64,000 bases of DNA, from positions 1-64,000 of the forward strand of contig CALJPQ010000031.1 of NCBI GenBank assembly GCA_937980645.1. Reading direction: 5' to 3'. A model generated the notes under the pieces. It was not told the DNA's origin and made no database searches. It saw nothing but the letters and a program-made list of their open reading frames with translations. A program made the position numbers and the translations under genes. How positions within the stretch are numbered: the stretch's first letter is position 1; each line of letters opens with the position of its first letter. Source of the stretch: an uncultured Saprospiraceae bacterium. GTDB taxonomy: Bacteria; Bacteroidota; Bacteroidia; Chitinophagales; Saprospiraceae. Shown in pieces: positions 1 to 6,629 of this stretch.

Positions 1-79
1 GGGCGTAGAGCCTGTCCAGAAAAGCACTCTCTTCCTGTATCCGGCGATTAAGCGCCTCAATATCAATGGGTGGTTGCAT
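1..79 (-). CDS. 5' fragment of a probable MoxR-family AAA ATPase
   Basis: Only the first 26 codons are in the window; the gene runs off the left edge on the minus strand. The peptide begins MQPPIDIEALNRR and continues QEESAFLDRLYA, which resembles the N-terminal helix of Bacteroidota MoxR ATPases just before the KVIVGQ segment and Walker A. A minus-strand TAnnTTTG promoter lies 29 bases upstream of the ATG, which supports the start. MoxR ATPases act as metallo-chaperones or assembly factors, often beside VWA proteins. The ATPase core is not visible, so the family call rests on a short stretch. Confidence 0.55.
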   Translation of the reverse strand, partial: MQPPIDIEALNRRIQEESAFLDRLYA

Positions 80-107
80 ACGGCGGGCGATGTGCGTCTG
101 TGTCCGG

Positions 108-115
108 CAAAGGTA
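108..115 (-). promoter_or_regulatory. Bacteroidota -7 promoter element (TACCTTTG) for the moxR-like gene
   Basis: The minus strand reads TACCTTTG, an exact match to the Bacteroidota -7 consensus TAnnTTTG, 29 bases before the start codon at 79. The divergent sigma-factor gene begins at 376. The rest of the 296-base intergenic stretch (80-375) holds a homopolymeric T/A tract near 272-288 and nothing else I can interpret. Confidence 0.6.
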
Positions 116-375
116 AAGTCAAATCAAAGTGGCTTCGAGCATTATGGACATTCACCCGCCGTTTTTTAACCGCAGAAAATGCTGTATAGATGCACCATGA
201 GCAGCGGCAAGCCCGCCCCGGATATCTGTTACTCAAGATTGCTTGGCTCAAGCAGAAGAGCGATGCAACCTTTTTTAAAAAAAATGACCATGAAGGAACT
301 ACCACCCTTAGTTTCGTAGTTCTAAGTGCGTGAATAAGCCGCAAAAAGCCTGCATAGCAACCAAATTCCCTTCAT

Positions 376-972
376 ATGGAAGACTCTTACACCACCCGCT
401 CGGACCATTCAACACTCTTCAACCGCGAACTCGCTCCGTTAGCCGATGATTTGTTTCGCTATGCCTGCTGGCTGACGGGCGACCGCTCGCGCGCTGAAGA
501 CCTCGTTCAGGAAACCTACCTCCGCGCCTGGCGTTTTCTCGATAGCTACCTTCCGGGCACCTACGCGAAGGCCTGGCTATTCCGAATTTGCAAAAACCTG
601 TTTGTCAACGACTATCGCCGAAATGGCCGACAGCCGCATATGCTGAGCTACGAAGACTGGTCAGACTCCCCAGAAAGCAAAAAGTTCCTCGCGCAAGACC
701 CGCACCACGCAGCCATCAACGAAGAGGTGATGCTCGCTGTTAACACTTTGCCCGAGCGCGGGCGCTTGACGGTGCTCTTGGACGTACAAGGCTTTACTTA
801 TCAGGAAATTGCTGACATCCTCGAGATCCCTATTGGCACTGTCCGCTCTACACTGCACCGCGCCCGCGCCAAACTGGCCGGACTGCTCGGCGAATACGCG
901 CGGCAAAAAGGCTATAACATTGACGGAGAAGATGTTGTAGAGGACCCTATTCTGGACAACCGGCTTGGGTGA
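376..972 (+). CDS. ECF RNA polymerase sigma factor
   Basis: This 198-residue protein is an extracytoplasmic-function sigma-70 factor. Region 2 lies at about residues 20-85, with the typical DLVQETYLRAWR segment and the KAWLFRICKNLFVNDYRR stretch expected for region 2.3/2.4. Region 4 lies at about 118-170, with the helix-turn-helix TYQEIADILEIPIGTVRSTL. The short linker, absence of region 3 and overall length are standard. It belongs to a group found across Bacteroidota (for example the factor that works with the type IX secretion regulators in Porphyromonas), but orthology to that one is not shown here. No anti-sigma factor with a zinc-binding His/Cys motif is adjacent. A strong terminator follows immediately. 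Confidence 0.92.
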   Translation: MEDSYTTRSDHSTLFNRELAPLADDLFRYACWLTGDRSRAEDLVQETYLRAWRFLDSYLPGTYAKAWLFRICKNLFVNDYRRNGRQPHMLSYEDWSDSPESKKFLAQDPHHAAINEEVMLAVNTLPERGRLTVLLDVQGFTYQEIADILEIPIGTVRSTLHRARAKLAGLLGEYARQKGYNIDGEDVVEDPILDNRLG

Positions 973-974
973 TG

Positions 975-1020
975 AAACAAACGGGGGTCGCTGTACACGC
1001 GGTTGGCCCCGTTTGTTTTT
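975..1020 (+). terminator. intrinsic terminator after the sigma factor gene
   Basis: AAACAAACGGGG (975-986) pairs perfectly with CCCCGTTTGTTT (1007-1018), giving a 12-bp stem around a 20-base loop and ending in a T run. The remainder of the stretch up to 1290 has a minor CTCCC/GGGAG hairpin near 1206-1220 and nothing else recognisable. Confidence 0.85.
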
Positions 1021-1290
1021 TGTGCCGGACCAGTCAAGATTATTCGTATATTTCAATTTTGCTAAGATCGCTTCCATCAGAGTTTTACTTGCAAACCTAT
1101 CACATTCACTCTCTGCTTATCCGTTAACCTGCCACCTTGCGCCTGTAAAACCATCTCCGCCATGCCTATCGTTCCGTCTTTCTTGGATGTATGTTCGCCC
1201 GAGTCCTCCCTGTCGGGAGCTGGAAAAGCGGTAGGCAGCCACTTCCGCATGGTCGGAGGGCGCACCGCTGGCCCAAATCTCTTAGTTAGT

Positions 1291-1548
1291 ATGAAAAATG
1301 CAGTCAAATCGCCGAACGCTACACCTGTAGATGAGGACAATCTGCCGACTTTGTCGCCTTATTCTCTGGCCAACCGATGCAACGCACCGAATGAAAAAGC
1401 CCCTCAATCCTTAGAAAAACTCGACAACAGCCTCGACCCAGATGCTTTTAGCGCCTTTCTGCGCGATTATCTACCCAACCCAAAAGCACCAGAACGACTC
1501 AAAGCCTGGATCCGCGAACTGCCCTATCGCGAACCCAAGCAGAAATAA
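1291..1548 (+). CDS. small protein of unknown function
   Basis: An 85-residue open frame begins MKNAVKSPNA and ends in a charged, helical C-terminus (SLDPDAFSAFLRDYLPNPKA and after). A longer in-frame start exists at 1162, but the extra N-terminal 43 residues look like translated intergenic sequence, so the ATG at 1291 is preferred. No cysteine or histidine zinc motif and no membrane segment are visible, so it is not an obvious anti-sigma factor. It is separated from the sigma gene by a terminator and followed by its own terminator, which supports it being a separately transcribed real gene. Function unknown. Confidence 0.5.
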   Translation: MKNAVKSPNATPVDEDNLPTLSPYSLANRCNAPNEKAPQSLEKLDNSLDPDAFSAFLRDYLPNPKAPERLKAWIRELPYREPKQK

Positions 1549-1578
1549 CTCCACCCTGGGCATCCTGGCAAAAACACT

Positions 1579-1626
1579 ATCTCCCCACTTGTGCGCAAAA
1601 ACGAATAAGTGGGGAGATGTTTTTCT
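1579..1626 (+). terminator. intrinsic terminator after the small unknown gene
   Basis: ATCTCCCCACTT (1579-1590) pairs with AAGTGGGGAGAT (1607-1618), a 12-bp perfect stem, followed by a GTTTTTCT tract. It ends the transcript of the small gene before the accessory spot. Confidence 0.85.
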
Positions 1627-1715
1627 AAAGTTATAGTAGTTAGGTCAGGCGAAAGGCCGTAACGGCTAAGAGCGGATGCAACGTCCTCTCTAAAGGCACC
1701 GTAGTCCGCGACTGA

Positions 1716-1901
1716 GGCGTCAAAAAAGACCTCTACGAGCACCTCGGCGCGCGCGAGCGCCGGATTGTGAACCCAAAGGCGCGCAGCATCGAGATGTATG
1801 CGCTCGAAAACGAACACAACTACGTCGCCAAAGAGGGCACCGTAGCCTCAAAGGTGTTGAGAGGACTGGCAGTGGAGGTAGGAGCGATTTTTGGGCATTA
1901 A
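1716..1901 (+). pseudogene. relic of a Uma2-family (DUF820) endonuclease
   Basis: Reading frame 1716-1901 encodes about 61 residues matching the C-terminal third of Uma2/PD-(D/E)XK-like proteins: KKDLYEHLGARERRIVNPKA, then IEMYALENE, then the ending GTVASKVLRGLAVEVGAIFG. The family usually runs to about 190 residues and has the catalytic core upstream; here a TGA stop lies directly before the fragment in the same frame and no core is present. The fragment ends three bases before a possible GTG start of the next frame. It indicates past insertion and decay of an accessory gene at this spot. The wider non-coding stretch 1627-2008 holds nothing else. Confidence 0.55.
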
Positions 1902-2008
1902 AAGTGAACAATAAGGAAAAATTTCAGGAGCAGAGAGGGCGCCTTATATCCTTTTTGGCTTTTCTGCCAGCAATCTTACCTTGCGCCCGAAAACGAAAAA
2001 GTGTGCTT

Positions 2009-4219
2009 ATGCCTGTTCAACCCTTGCGAGTCTTCATCAGCTATGCCCATGAAAGCGACGCCCTGCGCCAGAGCGTGGGGGCACTGGCCGAATATCTGCG
2101 CCAGAAGGGCCTGTACGTCCTGACTGACCACCCCTATGAGCACCGCGCCCCACGCGAGGGCTGGCGCGCCTGGATGCAGCACGGCATCGAAGACACCGAT
2201 TGCGTGCTCATCGTGTGCACGCCCGTGTACAAGGCCAGCTTCGAGAAGCGCGACTCTGAGCAGCCCGGTGGCTATGGCCGCACCTGGGAGGGTGCCCTCA
2301 TCTCGCAGCAACTGTACGAAAGCAAACTGCAAAACGACCGCTTCATCCCCATACTGCCCGATGGTGGCGCCCCGAACGATGTGCCTGCTGTGCTGCGCGA
2401 TCACAGCAACCTCCTGTACTTCCCCTCGCAGCAGGAGCGCATCTTCCGCGCCATAGTAGACGACATACCCGACCCCAATGCCGGCGTGCAGCCCTACCGG
2501 CGCCGCCCTCCGGGGCTGCTCATCGCCGAAGACGCCCGGCTGGCGCCCAACCTGAGCGACGTTTATGGCCGCGATACGGAAATCGCGCAGGTCGTGGCTT
2601 TCTTGAATGGCGCCGAAAGCGCTGCCCAGGTCGTGGCCCAGGTAACCGGCACCGGCGGCATCGGCAAGACAGAAGTCTGCAAGCGTGCCCTGCGCCAGTG
2701 GTTGCATCAAAACCCGGGCAGCCGCGCCTTTTGGGTCGGCGTCCCCGATGGCGCTACCCCAGAAGCCTGCGCCGACGCTATCGCCCGCGCACTGGGATAC
2801 GAGGGGCTGGAAAGCATCGAACGGTTGTTGCCGTTGCTCAAGCCCGGCATTTACTACCTGGACAACTTAGAAAGCCTGGACTCTCCCGATGGCAACGCCC
2901 TGCTGCGCCGCCTGCAACAGGTGGGCGGCGTACGTCTGCTGGCCTCTTCACGTGCCCGGCTGAGTGCTTTGGGCAAACCTATCGAAATAGAAGCCCTGCC
3001 CATAGACGCCGCCGTCAGCACCTTCCAGGATGCCTGGACGGGCCACCCCACCGAAGCCGCAGACACCCCCCAGCTGCGCGCTTTCCTGCAACAAGACCTC
3101 AGCTGCCATCCGCTGTCCATCGTGCTGGTGGCCGCACTGGGCCACTGGAAGCCCCTGAGCACCCTGATGCAGGACTGGCGCGCCAAAGGCACTGCATTGG
3201 CCCATTCCGAAAGCGACCCCACGCGCCGCGGCAGCCTGCCCGTCTCGCTGCGCCTGACCAGCGACGCCCTAGCACAACGACACCACGGCGCCCTGCCGCT
3301 GTGGACGGCAGCGGCTCTCTTTCCCGACGGCATAGACCAACCCGCCCTTGAGTGGCTGTACCTGACAACGCCCAAGATCAACGACGAAGCCCTGCGACTG
3401 CTGACTCAACACCGCGTACTGAGCCGGGAAGGCGAGCGCTACGCCATGCTCGCTCCACTGGCTCGGTTCGCTTTAGACCAGGCCCACCAGCACACCAATG
3501 GCTTCGACTGGGCAGCTATTCGAGGCGCATTGCTACTCTTCTTTATCGGCCTCGTCCGGGCTGCCGATAGCATCGCCAGCACGGATACCACACTCGCTGC
3601 ACGACGCGCACTGATAGACCGTTTCAGCGCTCTACACCGCTTCTTGCTCGAACTCTGTCGCGAGGAAACTCCGGATGCCGACGCATTGGCCACATTTCAA
3701 AGCGGGCTGCGCAACCACTACCAGTTTAGCGCCACCCTCGGGCGCGAAATAGCCGAGGCTATCGAAAAAAAACTGGCCCAAAGCCCCCGGCACAGCCGCA
3801 GCCGAGCCGACACGCTGAAGTCGCTGGGCGATTTGGAACGTCGCTTAGGCATGGTGGAAAAAGCCCAAGAGCGCTATGAAATGGCCTTGCAACTCTTTCA
3901 AAAAGAACAAGATGATCTGGGCCGAGCCAACACGCTTCAGTCGCTGGGCGATTTAGAGGCCATGACCAACCACCCTGCCACCGCTGAAAAGCGCTATAGG
4001 GACGCACTGCAACTCTACGAGCGCGAGCAAGATCCGGTGGGCCTTATTAAGACCTGTATCTCAATGGCTCTCTTAAACCACTTTTTCGGCCCGCAAGGCC
4101 AGCCGCCGCATTCGGCTGAGCAATGGTACGCCCAGGCTTTAGCCATTGCTCAGCATACGGGCGTAGCGTACTATATTCAGTATGTCGAAGAAGTAGGGCG
4201 GCAGTTGTTCGACCGCTGA
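2009..4219 (+). CDS. SEFIR-STAND (NTPase)-TPR protein, probable NLR-like defence protein
   Basis: This 736-residue protein has three parts. Residues 5-150 form a SEFIR (TIR-like) domain: RVFISYAHESD at the N-terminus, then EGWRAWMQHGIEDTDCVLIV and the family's WEGALISQQLY with NDRFIPIL. Residues about 200-480 form a STAND/NB-ARC-type NTPase with Walker A GTGGIGKT at 214-221 and a Walker-B-like IYYLDN at 281-286, followed by a VRLLASSR sensor segment. From about 590 there are TPR units (LKSLGDLERRLGMVEKAQER, then LQSLGDLEAM). A GTG start at 1904 is possible, but its 35 extra residues are not SEFIR-like. STAND proteins with TIR or SEFIR effectors are known anti-phage sensors that cause cell death; that role is inferred here. 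It stands alone next to a Uma2 relic. Confidence 0.85.
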   Translation: MPVQPLRVFISYAHESDALRQSVGALAEYLRQKGLYVLTDHPYEHRAPREGWRAWMQHGIEDTDCVLIVCTPVYKASFEKRDSEQPGGYGRTWEGALISQQLYESKLQNDRFIPILPDGGAPNDVPAVLRDHSNLLYFPSQQERIFRAIVDDIPDPNAGVQPYRRRPPGLLIAEDARLAPNLSDVYGRDTEIAQVVAFLNGAESAAQVVAQVTGTGGIGKTEVCKRALRQWLHQNPGSRAFWVGVPDGATPEACADAIARALGYEGLESIERLLPLLKPGIYYLDNLESLDSPDGNALLRRLQQVGGVRLLASSRARLSALGKPIEIEALPIDAAVSTFQDAWTGHPTEAADTPQLRAFLQQDLSCHPLSIVLVAALGHWKPLSTLMQDWRAKGTALAHSESDPTRRGSLPVSLRLTSDALAQRHHGALPLWTAAALFPDGIDQPALEWLYLTTPKINDEALRLLTQHRVLSREGERYAMLAPLARFALDQAHQHTNGFDWAAIRGALLLFFIGLVRAADSIASTDTTLAARRALIDRFSALHRFLLELCREETPDADALATFQSGLRNHYQFSATLGREIAEAIEKKLAQSPRHSRSRADTLKSLGDLERRLGMVEKAQERYEMALQLFQKEQDDLGRANTLQSLGDLEAMTNHPATAEKRYRDALQLYEREQDPVGLIKTCISMALLNHFFGPQGQPPHSAEQWYAQALAIAQHTGVAYYIQYVEEVGRQLFDR

Positions 4220-4490
4220 CATCGCCCCGATACAGCACCAACTACAGACATGGCTGCTTCAGCTCCGACGAGACTCCTCCCTCGCCGAAGCCTATTCCCA
4301 GGGTTCCGCCCTGGCCACTATCTGCCCCATCTACCCTCCTCATATACATCGCACGCAGCAGCGATGGAATGAGATGCCTGCCCCCTGCACCCATACCTCA
4401 TAGAGGCGAAGTATTTCCCGTCGCGCAGCCGATGCGGCGCTATGTTTCACTTTGCAAAAATTTAACTTGCACGTTTGCAAGCCGCCCCCA
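4220..4490 (+). other. intergenic region without a supported gene
   Basis: The stretch between the STAND gene and the operon promoter shows no convincing start or domain. One frame open from about 4197 to 4400 gives an amphipathic-looking peptide but has no start codon and overlaps the end of the STAND gene; it could be a decayed C-terminal extension. Confidence 0.4.
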
Positions 4491-4498
4491 TACCTTTG
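4491..4498 (+). promoter_or_regulatory. promoter -7 element (TACCTTTG) of the cysteine/peroxiredoxin operon
   Basis: An exact TAnnTTTG match lies 21 bases upstream of the first poly-Cys leader ORF, and a TTG (4467-4469) sits 21 bases before it in the place of the -33 element. The predicted transcript start, near 4503-4506, would give a very short untranslated segment before the leader peptide. Confidence 0.7.
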
Positions 4499-4519
4499 GG
4501 CCAGATTTTCAGCGCACGT

Positions 4520-4627
4520 ATGAATTACCGCCGCATTACCGCGTTAGCAGCCTGTTGTTGTTGCTGTTGTTGTCCGGCTCGGCCTGCCGAAGCGGAGCAG
4601 ATGCGGTATGTGCCCAGTAAGGCTTAA
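4520..4627 (+). CDS. poly-cysteine leader peptide 1 (attenuator peptide upstream of peroxiredoxin)
   Basis: A 35-codon ORF begins MNYRRITALAA, continues with seven consecutive cysteines (residues 12-18, codons 4553-4573; six TGT and one TGC), then PARPAEAEQMRYVPSKA and a TAA. The peptide has no expected function of its own. Its place directly after a promoter and before a 15-bp terminator hairpin, upstream of sulfur and redox genes, is the layout of an amino-acid attenuation leader such as trpL or hisL, here sensing charged tRNA-Cys. Poly-Cys leader ORFs are established as cysteine-responsive attenuators in mycobacteria; use in Bacteroidota is inferred. A second leader with the same design lies at 5381. 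Confidence 0.82.
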   Translation: MNYRRITALAACCCCCCCPARPAEAEQMRYVPSKA

Positions 4628-4674
4628 CGTTTCTGAACATACGTTTGACCATACCCACAACAGCCCTTCGGCAG
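4584..4674 (+). promoter_or_regulatory. predicted antiterminator pairing of attenuator 1
   Basis: CTGCCGAAG at 4584-4592, ten bases after the last Cys codon, is the exact reverse complement of CTTCGGCAG at 4666-4674, which includes the end of the 5' arm of the terminator stem. Two more G-C pairs (4594-4595 with 4664-4665) form if C4593 bulges. This pairing and the terminator cannot exist together. A ribosome stalled at the first Cys codons leaves 4584-4592 free and would favour read-through; a ribosome that translates on would cover it and favour termination. Confidence 0.7.
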
Positions 4675-4701
4675 CAGCGCCGAAGGGCTGTTGCACTTTT
4701 T
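4658..4701 (+). terminator. attenuator terminator 1, between leader 1 and peroxiredoxin
   Basis: Positions 4658-4672 and 4679-4693 form a perfect 15-bp stem with a six-base loop (AGCAGC), followed by CACTTTTT. This is a strong intrinsic terminator lying 30 bases after the leader stop and 32 bases before the peroxiredoxin ATG, so it can only act on transcripts that have not yet reached the gene. Confidence 0.9.
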
Positions 4702-4733
4702 ATCCGTTCACCAAAACAACATCTTCATTCACC

Positions 4734-5369
4734 ATGAGCTTACGACTTGGCGACATCGCTCCCAACTTCAAGGCCCAGACCACACAGGGCGAGATTGACT
4801 TTTACGAGTATCTCGGCGATGGCTGGGGCATCCTGTTCTCCCACCCGGCCGACTACACACCCGTGTGCACCACCGAACTGGGCCGCACGGCGCACCTGTC
4901 CGAAGAATTTCGCCGCCGCAACACCAAAGTGCTGGCCATCAGTGTAGATCCGCTGGATAAGCACGTCGGCTGGGTGCAGGACATCAACGAAACCCAAAAC
5001 ACCACTGTTAACTTTCCCATCATCGCTGACCCCGACCGCCACGTGGCGACGCTGTACGACATGATCCACCCCAATGCGTCGGAGAACTTCACGGTGCGTT
5101 CGCTGTTTATCATCGGCCCGGACAAGCGCATCAAGCTCATCATCACCTACCCGGCCTCCACGGGCCGCAACTTTGATGAGGTACTGCGCGTGCTGGACTC
5201 GCTCCAGCTGACGGCCTACCACAGCGTGGCCACTCCCGCCGACTGGAAGCCGGGCGAGGATGTCATTGTGGTGCCTTCCATCCCGACGGAAGAAGCTGTG
5301 CAAAAGTTTCCGAAAGGTGTTCGGGAAGTCAAACCGTACCTGCGTTACACTCCGCAACCCAACGTGTGA
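4734..5369 (+). CDS. 1-Cys peroxiredoxin (Prx6/AhpC-TSA family)
   Basis: The 211-residue protein reduces hydrogen and organic peroxides. The peroxidatic site is PVCTTE with Cys45, preceded by FSHPADYTP, as in Prx6-type enzymes. Cys45 is the only cysteine in the protein, so it is a 1-Cys enzyme that needs an external thiol for recycling. The long C-terminal domain (about 160-211, with DWKPGEDVIV and a PYLRYTPQP ending) is typical of the Prx6 subgroup. A longer in-frame start at 4608 would begin inside the leader and span the terminator, so the ATG at 4734 is chosen. Expression is predicted to depend on attenuator 1. Placement with cysteine-synthesis genes suggests a joint response to thiol loss. 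Confidence 0.93.
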   Translation: MSLRLGDIAPNFKAQTTQGEIDFYEYLGDGWGILFSHPADYTPVCTTELGRTAHLSEEFRRRNTKVLAISVDPLDKHVGWVQDINETQNTTVNFPIIADPDRHVATLYDMIHPNASENFTVRSLFIIGPDKRIKLIITYPASTGRNFDEVLRVLDSLQLTAYHSVATPADWKPGEDVIVVPSIPTEEAVQKFPKGVREVKPYLRYTPQPNV

Positions 5370-5380
5370 AACCCTCCGTC

Positions 5381-5476
5381 ATGGAAAAAGTACGCATACT
5401 CGGCCCCGTCTGTTGTTGCTGTTGTTGTTGTTCCGCCCTGGCACACCGAAGCGGCCCACCTGAGTATGCCCGTTAA
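5381..5476 (+). CDS. poly-cysteine leader peptide 2 (attenuator peptide upstream of cysM)
   Basis: A 31-codon ORF starting 11 bases after the peroxiredoxin stop reads MEKVRILGPV, then seven consecutive cysteines (residues 11-17, codons 5411-5431; six TGT and one TGC), then SALAHRSGPPEYAR and TAA. The flanking residues differ from leader 1, but the count of seven Cys codons, the distance to the complementary strand and the following terminator are the same. It lies inside the operon, so it would set read-through from prx into the cysteine-synthesis genes. Ribosomes finishing prx could also reach it. Confidence 0.82.
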   Translation: MEKVRILGPVCCCCCCCSALAHRSGPPEYAR

Positions 5477-5524
5477 AACGGCTATTTTAACATGCAACTA
5501 TACAACGGCAAGAGGCCCTTCGGT
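5445..5524 (+). promoter_or_regulatory. predicted antiterminator pairing of attenuator 2
   Basis: ACCGAAG (5445-5451) and GGCC (5453-5456), separated by one bulged C, pair with GGCCCTTCGGT at 5514-5524, the 5' arm of terminator 2. That is 11 bp with the same single-C bulge as in attenuator 1. The strand begins 13 bases after the last Cys codon. Both leaders contain CCGAAGCGG at this place although the encoded residues differ (PAEAE versus HRSGP), so it is the RNA that looks conserved. Confidence 0.7.
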
Positions 5525-5545
5525 AACGACCGGAGGGCTTTCTTG
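5512..5545 (+). terminator. attenuator terminator 2, between peroxiredoxin/leader 2 and cysM
   Basis: GCCCTTCGGT (5515-5524) pairs with ACCGGAGGGC (5529-5538), one G-U pair included, around an AACG loop, followed by TTTCTTG. It is weaker than terminator 1, which would allow some basal read-through to the biosynthetic genes. Confidence 0.75.
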
Positions 5546-5550
5546 TAATA

Positions 5551-5592
5551 GCCAAACTTGTTTGGCCCCGCAACCGCCAAACTTGTTTGGCG
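5551..5592 (+). repeat. two tandem copies of a 25-bp palindromic repeat
   Basis: GCCAAACTTGTTTGGC occurs at 5551-5566 and again at 5576-5591 (extended by one pair to 5575-5592), exactly 25 bases apart. A degenerate third unit may begin near 5601. The same palindrome, with AT in place of TT at its centre, occurs three times at 25-base intervals in front of parC and once at the end of mec. Confidence 0.85.
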
Positions 5593-5611
5593 ATCCTTTC
5601 ACCAAAAAATT

Positions 5612-5629
5612 GACCAAATAAATTTGGTC
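5612..5629 (+). repeat. palindrome directly upstream of the cysM start
   Basis: GACCAAAT and ATTTGGTC form an 8-bp inverted repeat with a two-base centre, ending six bases before the cysM ATG and followed by GTTAC, as in the 25-bp repeats. It could be a diverged repeat copy, a protein-binding site, or a hairpin that limits translation start. Confidence 0.5.
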
Positions 5630-5635
5630 GTTACT

Positions 5636-6577
5636 ATGCACACCGAACATTATCTTAAAAACGATCTCGACCTTACAAGCCGCCTCTGGCAGGTATCGGC
5701 TCAGATTGGCCGCACGCCGCTTCAGCCCATTCGGCGCCTTTTTACCAAAAAAGGCGTCCGGCTGTATGTCAAGAAGGAATGGGAGCAGCTGTCCGGCAGC
5801 GTTAAGGCGCGTGCGGCGTTTTCCATTGTGCATGCGGCGGTGGAAAGTGGCCAGTTGCGTCCGAGCAGGGTGCTGTTGGATGCCACCAGTGGCAACACCG
5901 GCATTGCTTATGCGGCTATTGGCAAGGCGCTGGGCATTGAGGTGGTGCTGTGTCTGCCCGAGAATGCCTCGCAGGAGCGCAAGGACATTTTGCGTTCGCT
6001 GGGCGCCCGTATTGTGCTCACCTCGCGCTTTGAGGGCACTGATGGCGCCCAGGAGGTGGCCCGCGAGCTGGCCGAGCAGCATCCGGAGCGCTATTTCTAC
6101 GCCGACCAGTACCGCAACGACAACAACTGGCGCGCCCACTATCAAACCACGGCGGTAGAAATCTTTCAGACCCTGCCCGACATCACGCACTTTGTGGCCG
6201 GGCTGGGCACCACGGGCACTTTTGTGGGCACGGGCCGCCGCTTGCGCAAGCTGAAGCCCGGCGTGCGACTCATCGCCTTGCAACCCGACTCCGCCCTGCA
6301 CGGGCTGGAAGGCTGGAAGCACCTGGAGACCGCCATCGTGCCCGGCATCTACGACCCTACGGTGGCCGACGCCTTCGAGGAGATTGACACCGCCGAGGCC
6401 TACGAAATCATCCGCGCCGCGCGCAAGCACGAAGGATTGCTCCTCAGCCCGTCTGCTGCTGCCAACCTCGCCGGTGCCCTGCGCGTAGCCGAGCGGCTGG
6501 AAGAAGGTACCGTCGTTACTGTTCTACCCGACAACGCCGACAAATACGGCGAAGTCATGAAGCAGCTTTTTCCCTGA
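5636..6577 (+). CDS. cysM: cysteine synthase B-like PLP enzyme (CysM)
   Basis: The 313-residue protein belongs to the cysteine synthase/cystathionine beta-synthase fold-type II PLP family. The PLP lysine is Lys57 in SGSVKARA, the substrate loop is TSGNTG at 84-89, and the phosphate-binding loop is GLGTTGTFVGTG near 185. It makes cysteine from an activated serine. Because genes for a Mec-like protease and a CysO-like carrier follow, it most likely takes sulfur from the thiocarboxylated carrier, as mycobacterial CysM does with O-phosphoserine; the serine ester used cannot be read from the sequence. The upstream in-frame ATG at 5558 would translate the palindromic repeats and is rejected. Confidence 0.9.
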   Translation: MHTEHYLKNDLDLTSRLWQVSAQIGRTPLQPIRRLFTKKGVRLYVKKEWEQLSGSVKARAAFSIVHAAVESGQLRPSRVLLDATSGNTGIAYAAIGKALGIEVVLCLPENASQERKDILRSLGARIVLTSRFEGTDGAQEVARELAEQHPERYFYADQYRNDNNWRAHYQTTAVEIFQTLPDITHFVAGLGTTGTFVGTGRRLRKLKPGVRLIALQPDSALHGLEGWKHLETAIVPGIYDPTVADAFEEIDTAEAYEIIRAARKHEGLLLSPSAAANLAGALRVAERLEEGTVVTVLPDNADKYGEVMKQLFP

Positions 6578-6629
6578 ATCGTTATCCGAGCATTCTAAAA
6601 GTGCCAAGAGCACGCAAAAACACCCATTT

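Noticed and set aside
1976..2710. 244-codon minus-strand frame opposite the SEFIR gene
   Set aside because: Composition (Gly/Ala/His/Val) is that of an antisense shadow and the plus strand has clear SEFIR and Walker motifs.
4197..4400. Open frame after the STAND gene with an amphipathic-looking peptide
   Set aside because: No start codon, overlaps the STAND stop region and has no family resemblance; at most a decayed tail.
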